From Deltaproteobacteria bacterium GWC2_55_46 (lineage in GTDB: Bacteria > Desulfobacterota > GWC2-55-46), in NCBI GenBank assembly GCA_001595385.3, contig LVEI03000001.1, positions 310,001 through 374,000 of the forward strand: a DNA stretch of 64,000 nt, in the 5' to 3' direction. Under the pieces are notes generated by a model. That model was not told the origin of the DNA. It did not search any database and saw only the letters and a program-made list of their open reading frames with translations. A program made the position numbers and the translations under genes. Positions within the stretch are counted from its first letter, which is position 1, and every line of letters begins with the position of its first letter. Shown one piece after another: positions 63,979 through 64,000 of this stretch.

Positions 63979-64000
63979 CAGCGTCGGGGCAGACTTGGGC

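Overview
This 64 kb window looks like chromosomal sequence of a Gram-negative bacterium, most likely from a deltaproteobacterial-type lineage (Desulfobacterota and relatives) or a neighbouring phylum. The outer-membrane machinery (TolC-type channel, RND pump, type II secretion pseudopilins, class A PBP), a lone bifunctional Rel protein, SpoVG in a non-sporulating setting, HDOD, DUF362, DUF1015 and DUF1858 proteins, and a PyrR-controlled pyr operon fit that idea. I cannot assign a genus. Gene density is high, and most genes sit in tight operons with 4-bp overlaps.

Layout. (1) 0-9 kb is the accessory, scarred part. It has a hybrid histidine kinase, a response-regulator 3' remnant fused to the 5' end of a short-chain dehydrogenase gene, and a complete IS21-type element (2343-5006) with 7-bp target duplications, a 23-bp-period repeat array at each end and a frameshifted istB. 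HDOD, DUF362 and Lrp-like genes follow, then a protein with a degenerate receiver domain, a tRNA-Arg(CCT) and a broken membrane-protein gene. (2) 9-20.6 kb: 2-hydroxyacid dehydrogenase, DUF1858 protein, CapA-like protein, a tetR-tolC-adaptor-RND efflux operon, and a divergent fur/zur-znuA-znuC-znuB zinc-uptake operon. (3) 20.6-26.3 kb: type II secretion genes gspG-H-I-J-K-L-M without C, D, E or F, behind a YcgR/PilZ-like gene. (4) 26.3-31 kb: ffh-rpsP-khpA-rimM-trmD-rplS-rnhB-yraN, a conserved translation and targeting cluster. (5) 31-38 kb: DUF721, methyltransferase, DUF1015, recG and kup. (6) 38-46 kb: pyrR-pyrB-pyrC-carA-carB reading into kup and recG, preceded by a PyrR-binding loop and an attenuator. 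(7) 46-51 kb: ugd, a polyprenyl-phosphate sugar transferase and a glycosyltransferase for surface glycans. (8) 51-64 kb: radical SAM protein, spoVG, purM-purN, DUF523, a metallo-beta-lactamase-fold hydrolase, rpmB, ridA, rel, a class A PBP gene, moaA and a metallophosphoesterase, with two small non-coding repeat elements.

I found no CRISPR array, rRNA, prophage or obvious defence island. The most informative non-routine signals are the deletion scars around the IS, the IS architecture and istB frameshift, two receiver domains with Glu in place of the phospho-acceptor Asp, the PyrR attenuator, a fur promoter whose operator fills the -35/-10 spacer and whose transcript may be leaderless, and the two short inverted-repeat elements at 50798-50940 and 62987-63120.
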